Notes under the pieces: model-generated
The model's database searches: none
Told to the model about the DNA's origin: nothing
The model's input: the letters and a program-made list of their open reading frames with translations, nothing else
Made by a program: the position numbers and the translations under genes
Source: Glebionis coronaria
Taxonomy: Eukaryota; Streptophyta; Magnoliopsida; Asterales; Asteraceae
Assembly (NCBI GenBank): GCA_025667525.1
Contig: CM046878.1
Location: forward strand, 102,129,237-102,193,236
Reading direction: 5' to 3'
DNA length: 64,000 nucleotides
Part shown: positions 47,037-60,780 of the stretch, one piece after another
Numbering within the stretch: the stretch's first letter is position 1
Layout of the letters: each line of letters starts with the position of its first letter

Positions 47037-48990
47037 CAAATATTTTACCATTGAGTTTCGCTAGATTTTTAGAGTATTTTGAAGTTTGCTTATCATTTTA
47101 TTTGAACATATTCCATATCACACCTCACAAACGGAGAAAAGTTGTACAAAACAAGTTACATCGAACATAAAGGGCAAAATCGAAACCGATTTGCCAAAAC
47201 AAAATACACGAAGTAACAAGTTGAGACAAACCTAGACATACATCGGAAAGTATGTGACAACGAAGCAACATAATACAAGGGTGAGGGGGAATCACCAATG
47301 TGAGCTTTTGATAGACACAACCATATAGTGTAGCTTGGAGGAAAAGTACACAAGATACATAAAAACATACAAAGAAGATGAAACCTGATATCCCTAAAGA
47401 AGCCAAACTTAAGGCAAACAAATCTAAATCCAAACCCCAAAGCAACAACAATCCATCGATGGCATGGAAGGACGACATCGGTATCAGACGACATGCGGAG
47501 CTGGCGGACCTCAACAAATCTGAGCGAAAAATATCAGACCCGTAGTAGCAAATCATCTGATCTAGATGCGACGATAGTGGACAATAAACAATGGTGGAAA
47601 AGGACAGATTTATAGGTAAAAGGCTATTATTAAGGGAGATAGGATAGATACTATTTACAAAAAGAGAAGATGAAAATCCAAATGATTGGCCGAAGCCGGC
47701 CGCCAGAAAAACAAAAGAAAAAGAGGCGGTGTTTATTGAAGATGCAGTAGTTTGGGAAAGGATAAATTTTGCTTATCATTTTTTACCATGATTATACCAA
47801 ACATTTTTGGTTACTAAAAAAAATGGAGAATAACAAATACCATACATGATGCCAAGAAAATATTACAGTAAAAAATGTTCATCACTTTCGAAAACAATTT
47901 TATTAGTTGTTTGTTAAAACGGTTCATTCGAAACAATAAAATTATTTTCTTTTAGGTTCGCAGTCTCGACTTTCAGCATAAACAAAATCAAGATTTTTGT
48001 TATCGTAACCAAGTACACCGGACCCGCGGTTACATCTCCCAAAAATTTAAAAAAACACATCAAAAGTTAAAGTCCAAATCTGAATCATACCCAGAATACT
48101 CGTGCTTTGCCGGAACATGTTTTCGTTATTGTAGTATGTTTTACGCGTTCACCTGTGCAAGCGACAATCGAGTTATTTTAAACTACATACTATTGGCTAA
48201 TCAGTTCCAATTAATGTTACTGGTACTATTTGGCGGACATTTTTGAGGGGTTGTCAGGGCTTTGTATGTATAGAAAGGGTTTCCCTAAAGAATTACTCCG
48301 TAGAATTTTGGTTAATGTTATTAATTTTGAACACATATATGTTAATGTTGAATGACATGGTAGTATCTGTCAGTTAATAAGGGTCATTGGCCCGACCCAC
48401 TTGTTTAGGCCATTTGCATTTAGAGATTTATTTGGCTAGCGGACAGGAGAAGAAGGCAAAACAGGGATGAAAAGTATAATTTTTTTACCGGTGGAAACTT
48501 ATTCAAGTAGCTAGGTATGTGCTGGGAATGCCAGTTTATGCCGTTGCATCGTAATCTATCATTTTGGTAGTGTTATTGAAAAATTTAGAAGCTCCCTTAC
48601 CCTTGAACCTCAAGTGTTTATTTGTGGTTAAGATTAGTTACGGTCTACACTCTAAATTGAAGGATGTGGCCTCCAATGTTTAACAACAAGAACCGGTGGA
48701 AAAATCGGAGAATCTGGAAATTGGTTAAAAATCTCCACATGTCATTCACTTTTGTCTGGTGTCGTGCATAAATTCTTATAAATCATGTTTATGTACTATC
48801 TAATGCATTTTTCTTATCTGTAGACATGTTTGCTAAAGGAAAAGTGTCATGCAATGAAACTCCTATGGATGAAGATTAGGTATGGAAAGGGTATATTAGA
48901 TGCATTACATTTCACAAGAATAGTAGCTGTTTGTTATTGTATCGAATTAGTTTCTAGTTAATTAAGTGCCTCTTATTACCAACGAAACTG
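47037..48990. other. Unassigned sequence between Copia-A and the LINE
   Basis: No gene is recognised. The region 47125-47556 has a 143-codon open frame on the minus strand with a strongly hydrophobic, Cys-rich translation. The plus strand in the same place has a shorter basic frame (MKPDIPKEAKLKANKSKS). Neither matches a family I know. The higher GC content and CGG-rich 47440-47740 segment could be the 5' end of a LINE or a gene fragment. 47760-48990 is plain AT-rich sequence. Confidence 0.4.
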
Positions 48991-49229
48991 TTTTTTTTTG
49001 TAAAAGGGACTTTCCCCGGTAAAATATATTAACTCCTAAAAGCAATGAAGTACAATGGAATGTGACTGAAATGCCATATTAACTTCAAGGAAAAGCTTGA
49101 ACGACCCCTAGATCATATGACATGCCATACGATACTACATACTTAATACATAATGAATAACACCAATAGGAAAAAAACCACCTAATGGTGCATAGACAAA
49201 ACATAAAACCAGCCATACTTAGACAAAAA

Positions 49230-52200
49230 CTACTTCAGGAAGGTCCCAAATTCTAGCAAACTCCAAGCCATTTCTAGATTTCTTGAATTTGCACAATAAT
49301 AACCTGTATCGAACCGTAGAAAAGACATAAGCAATAACCTGTTCGTTGACCGTTTAGATTTTCGAAACAACCTCCAGTTGCGTTCCTGCCAAACGAAATA
49401 CGCTGAGTCAGATAAAACTAACTTAGCTATCACAACATGCGTAGACTTTCTACTCGTCGTTTGCTCAAGATCATCCATACATTAATAGATAGAGAAAGGA
49501 TAGTTATGCAAACCAGCCAATCCCCTCATATGGTGCCACACAGTACGCGAAAAACTACATTGAAAAAATAAGTGGTCATGTGAATCTTGTTGCAATTCAC
49601 ACAACGAACATACATTTCTAAAAGCAGCTGACATATTCCAGTTGGAAATGAGGTCTTGGGTTCTTAACTTCTTGTTAACAATCAGCCAAATATTTACAGC
49701 TTGTCGGGGGACACAAGCAGGAAACCAAACAACCTCATACCAAGAAACCCTAGAATTTCGGGGTCGAATAGATTCCCAAAAAGTGGACACCGAGAAAGGT
49801 TTCACACTCCCATCAAGACAACGCCATACAACACTATCATTAGATCCCTCAATAATTAAAGGAGTAGTGATGTTATGTAAAAACGGATACTTCGTACTAA
49901 ATAAAGAGGCCAATTCCACACATTATTGACAATAACATCCCGAACCTTTGAAAACAGCGATAGCCCATCTCCATGCATATCCCTAGTCGATATTTGATCA
50001 GAGAGGGGACTATCATTACACCAGCGGTCATATCACAATGAAGAACTGACACCATCACCAATCTTGGCCAAAACGAACTCGCGAATAACAGGTCTGAGTT
50101 GGAGAATTTTACGCCATCCCCACGCCATATTACCCCGACTTGGAACATTCCAAAAACTACGCCCTTTAAGTTTATATTCATGTATCCACTTCACCTACAA
50201 GGAATCCTTCAACGAAAGAAGCTTCCAAATCTGCGCAACCATAAGAGCTGAATTAAAATACGCTAGGTGTCGCAACCCCAGCCCACCTTCACTCCTTAGG
50301 AGACATACAATCTCCCATGCAACTTTAGATTTTCCCCGACTTGTAGAGCCACCACACCAAAGGAAGCTCCTCATTAGCTGCTCTAAATCATGTAACACAC
50401 TAGTAGGCAGAATAAACACTGATGCCCAAAATATATGCATCGAACTAATCACAGATTGTATAAGTTGAAGTTTGCCCGCTATGGAAAGAGATTTGTTCTT
50501 CCAATCCTGTATGCGATTAAGAACCCTCTCAACAAACTGCTTACAATCACGAACCGTAAGTATAGAAGACACCAACGGCACTCCAAGGTACTCAACAGGA
50601 AGACGACCATCCTCAAATGGAAGAATATGAAGAATATCAATCTTGACATAGTTAAGAACATTACAAAAATAGGTTGTACTTTTAGGCAAACTAGGAGTTA
50701 ATCCCGACACTATCTTGAATTCCTCCAAAGTATCCTTAATAAGACCAATTGAATTCACATCAGCATGCGTGAACAGAAACAAGTCATCAACGAATCAGAG
50801 ATTAATAAGCTGTAGCATAGAACAATATTTATGGTACGAAAAATAGTAGACTTGGCCACTCTCCTATTAAGCATAAGTGTGAGGACTTCCATAAAAAGGG
50901 TAAATAGGTACGGGGATAATGGATCCCCCCTGCTGCAAACCCCTTTTACCCCTAAAATAACCATGAAGTGACCCATTAACACAAATAGAATATGAAGCAG
51001 TCGAGACACACTCCATAATCCATGCAATCATACGGGGATGAAAACCAAATCCTTGAAGCGTAAGCCTAAAAAAATCCCAATCTACTGTATTGTAGGCCTT
51101 TTGAATGTCAACTTTAAAGGCACATCTAGGAGTCCCACGATCCAAATGATAATTGTGCATTAATTCCTGCGTAAGCAGAATGTTATCTAAAATATTACTC
51201 CCTGGAACGAAGGCTGACTGATTCGGGCTTACAAGAGTTTGCAAACTCGTTTTAATACGATTTGCAATAATCTTGGTAATGAACTTTAACAACACATTAC
51301 AACATGACATGGGACAAAAATCAGTCACATACTTAGGAGCCTGAATTTTGGGTATACGGGCAATGATAGTGTGATTAAGTTCTTTAAGGAGTTTCTGTTC
51401 CGAAAAAATTCCTCAACAGCAGCAACAATGTCATTAGCAACAATATCCCATGCTTCCTTAAAGAAAGCGGCAGTAAAACCATCAGGACCCGGTGCTTTAT
51501 CATCACCCATCGAGAACAAAGCTTCTTTAATCTCACGTCTGCTAACATTTTGAACCATTGCCAAAGCCTCCTGATCCCCAAGCCTAACATGGAATAAAGT
51601 ATCCGTATTAAACCCAATGTTAAGACCAGACTGCCCAAGAACGCTTCATAGTGTGACACAAAAGCACCAGCGATCAAATCATTGTCAACAAGGATGTCAT
51701 CCGAGTTCATAACTGCATCAATTTAACTCCTAGCATACCGAGCTTTAACCGATTTATGGAAATACGCGGTATTAGAATCCCCTTCACCAAGCCATTTAAT
51801 TTTCGCCTTTTGCTTCAGAAAATGTTCCTCCTTAGGGAAGCAGTAGTAAAAGCCATCACAGTAGAAGCTTCAGCCTTACGTAACTGTAACTGCCGATTAG
51901 AGGGGTTTTTATCAAGCATCTCTTGAATAGTGTCCAACTCACCACTAAGATGTATTACATTAGCATGGAGATTTCCTTTGTCATACATAAGCTTACGAAA
52001 AGGCTTCTTCAACGATTTTAGCTTTTTAGTGACTCTGTACATACAAAACCCACTAATACGTTGATTCCAAGCAGTACTAACAATATCCCTAAACTGAGTA
52101 TGATTTGTAAAAAGATTAAAAAACTTGAACGGTTTCGGTTTGGAGACCACACTTGTAGGAATATTAAGAACAGATGGCGAATGATCAGAAATTCGATACG

Positions 52201-52842
52201 ACTTAAAAATTGCATGTGCTCCTACAAAGCTCGAATGAAACTCTAAATTCGCCATAACCCTATCCAACTTTTTAACTAGATCAGTAGATCCTTTTGGTTT
52301 CTGATTCCATGTGAACTTAAGGCCAGAATTATTAACATCCATAACCTCAATTTGCTCCACACACTCCTTGAATTCTCGCATGGATATATCAATAGTATAA
52401 CTGGTAGCCGAAGAGTCATCTAAGAACAGCGCTACGTTAAAATCACCCATCAAGCACCAAGGAAGATCACGCACATAATGTTTATGATTACACAAGCCAC
52501 TCCATAAAGCACGCCTATGTATGTACCGATTATGTGCATAAATAAATGAGCAAAACAGCTCCTTTTTTTAGTCTTGAGCCACACTCTAGTATGAATGGCA
52601 TGGTTATCCTGAGTGATAACCACAATATCCACATCATTCCTATTCCACCCAATAATTATACGAGTTCCTTTGTCACAAAAAGCCCCATTGGACGTCCAGT
52701 CCCAATGACAGAAAATTTATGAGCACAACTTTTGAAGATTAGATCATGCAACATGAGATTCTAAGATAGAAAACAACGATAAATTAGATTCTAAAATAAT
52801 ATGCTTGACTTCATTTTGTTTGGGGGTGAAGTTAAGACCCAT
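49230..52842 (-). pseudogene. LINE ORF2: endonuclease, reverse transcriptase, zf-RVT (decayed)
   Basis: Minus-strand reading from about 52842. Endonuclease: LNFTPKQNEVKHIILESN, WDWTSNG, RIIIGWNRNDVDIVVITQD, then the catalytic-type WCLMGDFNVAL, LKFTWNQKPKGS and YRISDHSPSVL. RT: DDKAPGPDGFTAAFFKEAW, NQSAFVPGSNILDNILLTQE, FKVDIQKAYNTVDWDFF (Asp), GDPLSPYLFTLFMEVL and FVDDLFLFTHA (motif C, about 50780, preceded by a TGA). Then LPVEYLGVPLVSS and GKLQLIQSVISSMHIFWASV. zf-RVT: FSVSTFWESIRPRNSRVSWY, CSLCELQQDSHDHLFFQCSF. The 3' end reads YFVWQERNWRLFRKS. At least six stops or frameshifts (near 52495, 51720, 51330, 51027, 50790, 50185) make it non-functional. Confidence 0.9.
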
Positions 52843-52865
52843 GGTATTCTATTTTGCAACACTAA

Positions 52866-54248
52866 TCATGAGGAGATATCAACAATGGGAGTGCTTGCCC
52901 CCTTCGGTCCTTCCTTGTCCTTAGGCCCAGGCCTATCATCAATCACAATCTCTTCATCTACCTCACTTTCAGCATTAACAATTGAAGAAGCCTGCTGCCA
53001 TATTTTTGAGTCCAAGTCCTCATTATTGCCCACATTCAGCGAGCTAAACGAATTAGAAAGTGTAACCTTTGAAGCAACCAATTTAATAGGCAACTTATTT
53101 TTAACCTGAGTATCCATCTTGGCACTAGCTGTAGATGTTTCTCCACGTTCACCCTTCTTAAAAACTATATTAGGAGCAGATTTAGTAAGCTTAATACCCT
53201 CAATTTGGCGCTTAGAAGGAGACTGTTTAGGCTTACCCTTCTTCTTAGTAACATCAACGAAACCCTCACTTGACACAACAGGTGAAGGAGTCACTTTAGG
53301 CGTTTTAGGGCAAGTATCATTAGTATGTCCGAACACAGACACGTAGAACATCTTGGAGGAATCCATTCATAAACCACCTCAATAGTAGCTAGAGAATGTC
53401 CTCTTCCATTCCCCAACGGAACAGCCATTACCATCGAGTTTTGTAGCGCCTCGTCCGTAGACACTTCAATTAAAACCCTAGCATACTTTCTTCGTCCCCA
53501 TGAAGTTAAACACATATTACTAGTATATGTATCCAACATAATTGGTCTCCCAATTTGAGTAGCTATGAGACTAAGTCCCACCTCATAGTACGCCACAATC
53601 GGTACATGAAGAAGTTTAACCCAAACGGGAGCTCTCTTAATCTCAGCCTTAATCAAGTCAGCGTCAGGGGACCACATGTTAAGTATCAATAGAACCGTAC
53701 GAATAAACCACGGGCCATTCTCCAAAACACTCTCCATCCCCTCTTTAGTATCAAACTAAAATAAGAAAAAATCTTCATGTAATTGAATTCTCTTCAGTCC
53801 ATATTTCGCCCATGAATTTTTCACATAATTCTCTACTAAGCAAGCCTCTTTCCAATAAAATACCCACATAACGTATTCGTAAAATGAGTACCAATCTGTT
53901 CCATTAGTTTTGATGGAAGAGAAACTGTTGCCCCTTCCACCCTCTCATCATTTCTCAATTCAAAAACCTTGACAACCTTCTTGGTCATCTTATTAGTCAA
54001 GACCGATGCAAACGATTTAACACCCTGACTTGAATCACCACCTTGAGACTAGACACCAGCCATATTGTTATCATCTTGAGAATTAACCTCAACACTAGGC
54101 ACATCATTAGAGAATTGAACATGACGAGCAACCCTACGCAATCCATACCAAGCATGTTACCCTCAATGTTTTGCAATTTAGACATCGCAAAGGCACTTTT
54201 CAATGAAGAAATGCCTTCCGTCTCCCCTTTGTTTGTACTACTCTCCAT
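52866..54248 (-). pseudogene. LINE ORF1: DUF4283-like nucleic-acid-binding protein with CCHC knuckle (decayed)
   Basis: Starts MESSTNKGETEGISSLKSAF at 54248. The DUF4283-type domain is recognised from VLENGPWFIRTVLLILNMWS, APVWVKLLHVPIVAYYEVGL, IGRPIMLDTYTSNMC and GRRKYARVLIEVS. The CCHC knuckle is split by a one-base shift near 53340: RCSTC is in one frame and FGHTNDTCPK in the next, together giving C-x2-C-x4-H-x4-C. The C-terminus is Lys/Ser-rich and acidic, ending ASTPIVDISS at 52866. Another shift lies at 53740-53760, and the segment 53760-54000 is heavily decayed. ORF1 proteins of this type bind LINE RNA. Confidence 0.82.
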
Positions 54249-54290
54249 AACCCTAATCCCACAAAAAAACAAAACCCTAGAAACTAAGGC

Positions 54291-54870
54291 TTTATCCCAC
54301 GCAACAGCAAACCCTAATCAGCCTTCCATCATTGCACGTCAATGAAAATAATATAAAATTAAAAACAAGCCCTAGAAACGGAATCGCCACAACCAACCCT
54401 AATACTACCGACAATGAACAAACCCTAAAAAGACAACGATAATCAAACTTATAAAACACGTCGAATCAGATAGCAAATAATTACCACGATCTAGATAATC
54501 CCAAATCTCACGAGCCAACTGATCACAAAGAAGCTAGGGAGAATTTAATCAAAGCCTAACCCTTATCACAAGTTGGTTGATGAGGAATTATTACGATCCA
54601 AGAACTGATAATAAAGCTCTATTTAACGAATGATAAATTACTAGGATTGATCAAAGATGCCAGAAAAAATTAGGTTTTGAAAATCGCCCATAGTGGAGAG
54701 AGAAATTAGTTGGTATCTTGTTATGCAAACCAGCGGAGGCACCCCACTCCACACGCGCTGATATATACGTCTGAGGTAGACATGCGTCTTTTACTGTTTG
54801 TCATGTGCTCTTTTTCTCAAAGCCAACTTTTCTTTTACCGGACAAAGCTTGGTCTTTCAGTAAAAGTTCG
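54291..54870. other. LINE 5' region and flank before the LARD
   Basis: AAACCCTAA motifs recur up to about 54430, consistent with a LINE 5' leader read on the minus strand. No gene is seen to 54870. The last five bases GTTCG are the probable left target duplication of the LARD. Confidence 0.45.
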
Positions 54871-55845
54871 TGTTGGGATATGTGATCGTTTAAACATCGA
54901 AAATGAGTGAGCCTATCGGGGGCACACACAAATACACGAAGAGTACGTTTATTATATATTTAATATATATAACTCGTTTGTATTTATTATATATATAATA
55001 TGTTTCACGACATAATTATTTAATGTTCGTTAGTTTAACCGTTAGACGTTATAAACTAATTTGTTAAATGTTAAATATAAAGAAGGGACTTAAAAACCGG
55101 AAAACTAAACTCCATCTTCCCTAAGTGGCTGTTCTAAGAATGAGGGGTTTATGCATCGATTTTTAAGAAGTAATGGAGTATCTAAGTAAAACTTGATTGA
55201 CAACTTTGATTAGTGTGTATCTTCTAAAAGATATATATTATACACAAGATCAAAGAAAATAAAAGAGATATTTCGGTTTGTCTCTTTCTGAGTACACGAC
55301 ACAAAGAATCAAAGTAAAAAAGAAATAGATATTTTGGTTGTCGGTTGTACACAAGTTTTTCTTTAGATTATCTCATTCTAAAATGAGACCTACAAATACT
55401 CCATATATATATACGAACATTGGTTTTTGTTTTGTTCTAACAGTTAGACAAAAAAAAGCATGTTTCATAAGCATGTATTAATAATGCATCCATGCACACA
55501 ATGATTAATATATATCATTGATCGTATATTTTCTTCTTTGGTATAGCGAGATTCAACGTATCTCTATTTAGAGATTTGGGTCGGTTCAAGAACACAAGTT
55601 TGTTTGTTACGTGAAGCAAACACTAGCATCTTAACGTGCTCGTGTGACGTGTAGTGTGAGCAACCATGGAGACGACAATTTAGTCGTTAAGTTTCAAGAT
55701 CAAGATTTGTTTATTTGATTTAATCAATTAAACAAAAGGTTAGTATTTTATATGTTTTATTTATGTGTTAATTCATAATATCAAACTAGATCCATTCCGC
55801 TGCGCACTCGTAGTTAAATGGTTAACTACTTGTAAAATCCCAACA
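54871..55845 (+). repeat. LARD 5' LTR
   Basis: 975 bp, TGTTGGGATATG...AAATCCCAACA. It includes an AT-rich segment with TTATATATATAATATG and a TATATATATA candidate TATA box near 55406. Confidence 0.93.
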
Positions 55846-55846
55846 G

Positions 55847-55859
55847 TGGCATCACGAGT
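55847..55859 (+). other. LARD primer-binding site (candidate)
   Basis: TGGCATCACGAGT starts one base after the LTR. It resembles the copia TGGTATCA-type site with a T-to-C change. Confidence 0.55.
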
Positions 55860-58800
55860 CAAATCGTTTGGTGTTTATGGGTTACACATAGAATAAACAC
55901 GCTAGATCCGCTTAAATACTCGATTTATTTTATTTTCTATGGCAATACATGCATTCTTGCCATAAAATTTAATCTTGATCTAGATCTAATAAAATTGGGT
56001 AGGTTTATTAAATTGGTTAATAAACAAAATTTTATTATCCATCAAAGACCTTTGCATCTCACTTTTGTGATACTTTGCACGTCATCAAGTACCTTGCTCG
56101 AAAACTTGATGAGGGTCTTTGGTCCTCAATTTGGGAAGACTCATTCGTGACTTGGATCTTATATGATTTATCGCTTTCATATAGAGTATGTCTTCTGCTT
56201 CTACCCATTCTAGTCTGTTTTTATGTGGTTATTTGTTTTCCATTACGAATTGCAAAACGTAATAATACAAGATTCTAGGAATTATAAAAACGGATCTATA
56301 CTTATATCGAAACTCGCTTTAAAAGTATGTCATATTAACTACACTTATATTTCCTTGCGAATTGGATATGTGTTATTTGTTAAAAATCGTTTTTGGAACA
56401 AAGTTTAATATGGACATAAGATCTATGAAACTTGGTTTTATTATAATCTAATTGTTTTGCGAAATCATATTCTCACTCGAGTTGGGCTTACATACCGTAA
56501 TGATGGCTTATAAACTATCTTCTCAACGACGTGATTTGTAAAATTAATTGGTTTATAATACTTAAAAACACCATGTTTTTGTGATTTACTAATGGTGGAC
56601 TTGCTATTGCACTATATGCTCTAGTCAAGCTATCTAGGGTTTGAACGATCTTTAATCTTTCCGCGTGTCATGTACATGTTTCGGCATCTATATGATAATT
56701 ATCCCAAGCACTTGCCCCCTCGGGCGCATGAAGAGTAGGATATAGGGTTTGATCATTCTTTAATGCTTTCCCGCGGTAAACACGCCTAAACTAAAAGTTA
56801 ATAAAAGGTTTTTCTTAACTTGTGCTAAAAAGATGATTGCATGCATTTTTTTACACGTTTTTGACATTTGTTTTCTAAAACTTATGTGATACCTATTTGA
56901 ATTTTGAGTCTATGCCATCCAATTTAATAGCACTTGTAGTCTTTTTTCGTCATCTGGTCAGACCTAGGGCGAATCATGCACCCAAGGCGATCTTTGTCAT
57001 TGGTCATACCTTTGAAAATCATTGCATGCTTTAAATTGGTACGACTTAAAGTCGAGTTCCCGGTCAGATTCGGAACCCGAGGCATAAGATGAGATGAAAC
57101 GTACTCACGAATTTATTACGTGTAGAACAAGTTTGTTTGAGATGTTCAATGGTACTCGAAAGAGATGAGAGAACGTCCCATCCAAACACTCTGCAACAAA
57201 TAAACTTCATGAATCGTCTCATAATTCTAAGAGTTGCACTTGTAATGCAATTAACGCTCGACGCTTACCTCTTACCCTACTTGATACTAGACGGTCGGAC
57301 CTCTAATATTAAGTGGGAGTGCAAGTAAGGATCTTAGTCTTATTAGTAATTAATTGGGTAGTTAATTCTATTAAGAATTTAATTATCAAAAATACTAAAT
57401 TGAACTTTCTAATGTTCCGATTAGTTGTGTTATTGCAACATAATTCGTAAACTAAAGTTGTTTTCATATAGAAAACAAACATAGTCTCATTTCCTGGTAA
57501 GAAAAGCGAGACTTACTCCTATCTCTTCTCATTAGTTGACAAGAATAAAATAGGATCATAATCGAATAATGATCGATTGTATTTAATCTCACTTTTAATA
57601 TTTCATTATCCTAATCCGGTTCTGAAATCTTTGAAAGATAACGTATTTTGTGTATCTAATGTCTATAGCTACCAAAATATATGACATCTTGCACTTGTCA
57701 CGATGTATGAGTTTAAACCGCAAAGAGTAAAGAATTTACTAGCACTTCGCTAGGTATCTTTCTTGACTCTTGTTATTCCTTAAAGTGCTAAATACCCTTG
57801 TGGCTATGTAGACGATAAAGGAGGAATTGCATGCTAAATAGTCAAGTTAATTGAAAGCATGAACGGCTAGTCCCTCATCTACACAAGTAGAATTTCATAT
57901 ACTTTTTTCAAATACCTAAGTAAATGTATACTTGTAGGCATTTTTCAAAGATAAGGGAGTCAATAAATTGCTATTCACTTTTTATTGGTAATGTAACATC
58001 TCTTATGTTGACAAATCCAGTGGGAGCGTTGCAGTTTATTACAGAAATAATATCCATGTAATATTGTCAATTTCAGTGGGAGCTACAAGATTTATTTTCT
58101 TGTTTAGTCATCCATATTATTTCGAACTTGCTTTGAAATAATTTATCACTTCCAAATATGAACGACCATTGCTTAAAGGAAAATTGCATTTTATTTTATA
58201 TGATAACACGTTGCTTTTTCGTGTCGCCTTCTGAAACGTTATCTATAGAATAATAATCCACAATTCCTTGTCTAAAGTTATGGTTCTAAATCTACTTATA
58301 ATATCAATGAAATTATCATATTGTTTACACAATCAACCACATGTTGTATTGCTTGTCTTCATAATATGATGTTGTGCCTTACACAAGTGGGAGAAATTGC
58401 AAAGTGTGTGCAAAGAACAACATATGATTAGTTTCATTTGCCTAAAAGGTAAGGAAGCTAATAATTCTACTAGGACTTGAACACACAAGATGTTTGTTGC
58501 CCTACTACATTCAAATGTCATGATATAGTGAAAAGCTACTTCAACATTTTTACTACATGTTTAGTAAATACAATTATGGTTAAGATATAATAATCATAAT
58601 TTTGAAGTATAAAAATTAACTTGAAATTACTATTGAACTCAAGAGTTTGCGTTCATGATTACTTTAGTTAGTATAATTATGATTTCTTGGTAATACATAA
58701 TTATAAAGTCCTTGAATTACTCACCGACTTATAACATAAAGTATGTAGTAAATAGTTATGTCTTCTTGTTAACACATAAACATAAGATCTTTGAATTATT

Positions 58801-60780
58801 CAAAGACTTATAATGTATACTTGATATGTTATGTTTTCTTGTAAACGCATGAACATATAATTCTTGAACTGATATGTCTTCTTGTAAACACATGGTTCTC
58901 GCATTGTTCAAGAAATATACATTTTTGCATGCACTTGGTTTTAAAATACTGATATTGTAATTTGGTACACGATCCAATTGAGAAAGTATTTAATCCAAAT
59001 AGAATTAAGTTATCTATTGAATTCTGATGAAGTCTCACAATTCCAATACTCATAGAATACCAAAATATTATGGTATGTGTAAAGAGTTGAAACAAACTAT
59101 ATTCGTATAGTTTGATTTATGATAGCTTTAATTATTCTACCTCCATGATCTATCAAGGTTAGAAAATTGCGTGTGTCATTGATACACTCAATATAGCTCA
59201 AACCTAGAAGGTATTCAAGACAACCCACAATTGAAAACCCCTAATTTATTAGGGACTTTCGGTTGTTCCACTCAAACCAATCGAATCCTAAAACCTTTTA
59301 GGTTTTTCGATTTTCCTACACTTCCGTGCTTGACGATTGTAGTGTTGGTGTTCCTCCTAGCTTGACGTAACACAAACTTTTCCTAAGGTTATTGGTTAAA
59401 AGAGTGATACAAGAATTAGGGTTCATACTAGAAACCCTAATTAGGGTTCTTGGGAGAAATCCGAATATGTCTTGATTAAATTCTTTAATTTGTTAATTTC
59501 TTATGAAGCATACTATTAACAAACTTGAGATAAGAATTTAAAATGTGTTTGTAATCTCTCTATTAAGAACAATTTATTGTTGCTTAAATACTTAGTATTT
59601 AGAGAATGATCTCTACTTACAAAAGTAAGTGGGAGTTATAACAAATCTTGAAGATCTTCAAGAGCAAAATACACAACCTTCAAAATTCACTTGTTGATGT
59701 CATATTTTGGTTAAGCTTGGAAATGTCAAACCAAAATAAAATGTTACTATTATTCATAAATCTTCAAAGATACCTCATCACTTGATTGATATTTTAATAT
59801 CAATGTTGAGGAATATAAGTTAGGAGATCTTTGTAATCTGCTAACTGCTAATGAATATTATCATATCTTGAATCTGATAAATGTCTTAGAACGATGAATG
59901 ATAAGATGCAGTCCTTAAAGGGAAAATCAATCACTTAAATTTGATTGATGTTTCTTCTAATTATAAACCTATGAGGTTGGAAGGAGTTTCTTTTGAAGAA
60001 AGACTCACAAGGACAAAATGGTATACGTAATTAATGCATGGCTAAGAATAGGAAACTTTTAATTATACTCAAGCAATTGACTATGATTAAATTATTCTTC
60101 CATGCGCGTATTGATTAAATAAAGATAATTTATTGTCATATATGTTTCTATGTATATGGAATATGTCAACTAAACTTTATAGTTTCCCTTTATGATTACC
60201 TTTTAGCGAGGATGGTGTATAATCAAAAGGATTAATGAGTCTATAAAATCTTTATTGAGTATACAAGATGATTAATTCAAGTATGGATTAAATCATGCAT
60301 TTAGAAACCAAATCTGGAATTTAATTCAATATGATTTTGTTTAAATTTAGATAGGTTGGAGTACACCTGACATTAAGTGGGAGCACTATGTTTGTTTTTC
60401 CTTAAAATTCATATGTTGTATAACATATTGAAGATATCATTCTATTTAAGCTAGATGTAATCCTTAAGATTAGAATGAAACTTCATTTGAGAATTTATGG
60501 AATAAAACAAATGACTTTGGAATTAAATGTTTATTGAAATAGCATATGCGGTAATTAACACAAATGCAATACATCATTGAAGTAAGTCTTGATTGATATA
60601 TTTCACTTGACATAATTTATAACATGAATGGAAACCTTATGTTTTTAACTAAGGATTCATTATGTATAAATATTATATTATGTATATGACTTGTTGTCAT
60701 TTTTGTACAAGAGCAAAGTGAGATGACAAAAACAACATCTAATTGAGAGTATTTAGATTGTTGTTAAAACAAATGTTTAC
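55860..60780 (+). other. LARD interior, noncoding part
   Basis: AT-rich, with stops in all frames. Open stretches such as 56075-56278 and 58333-58521 (minus) are short and unlike known proteins. The motif AGTGGGAG occurs six times (57312, 58019, 58075, 58386, 59628, 60376), identical to the core of the polypurine tract at 62065. Confidence 0.75.

Larger units (their letters stand above)
48991..54290 (-). mobile_element. L1-type LINE, minus strand (decayed)
   Basis: The T9 run at 48991-48999 is the poly(A) tail of an element read on the minus strand. Order on that strand: ORF1 with a DUF4283-like domain and CCHC knuckle, then ORF2 with an APE-type endonuclease, RT and a zf-RVT domain. This is the layout of plant L1-clade LINEs. 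The 5' end is not sharply defined. Several AACCCTAA motifs lie in 54240-54430, upstream of ORF1. No target duplication could be matched to the CAGTTTCGTTGGTAATAAG next to the tail. Confidence 0.88.

Noticed and set aside
54240..54430. AACCCTAA repeats as interstitial telomere sequence
   Set aside because: The motifs are dispersed, not tandem, and lie in the LINE 5' region, where such motifs are common.
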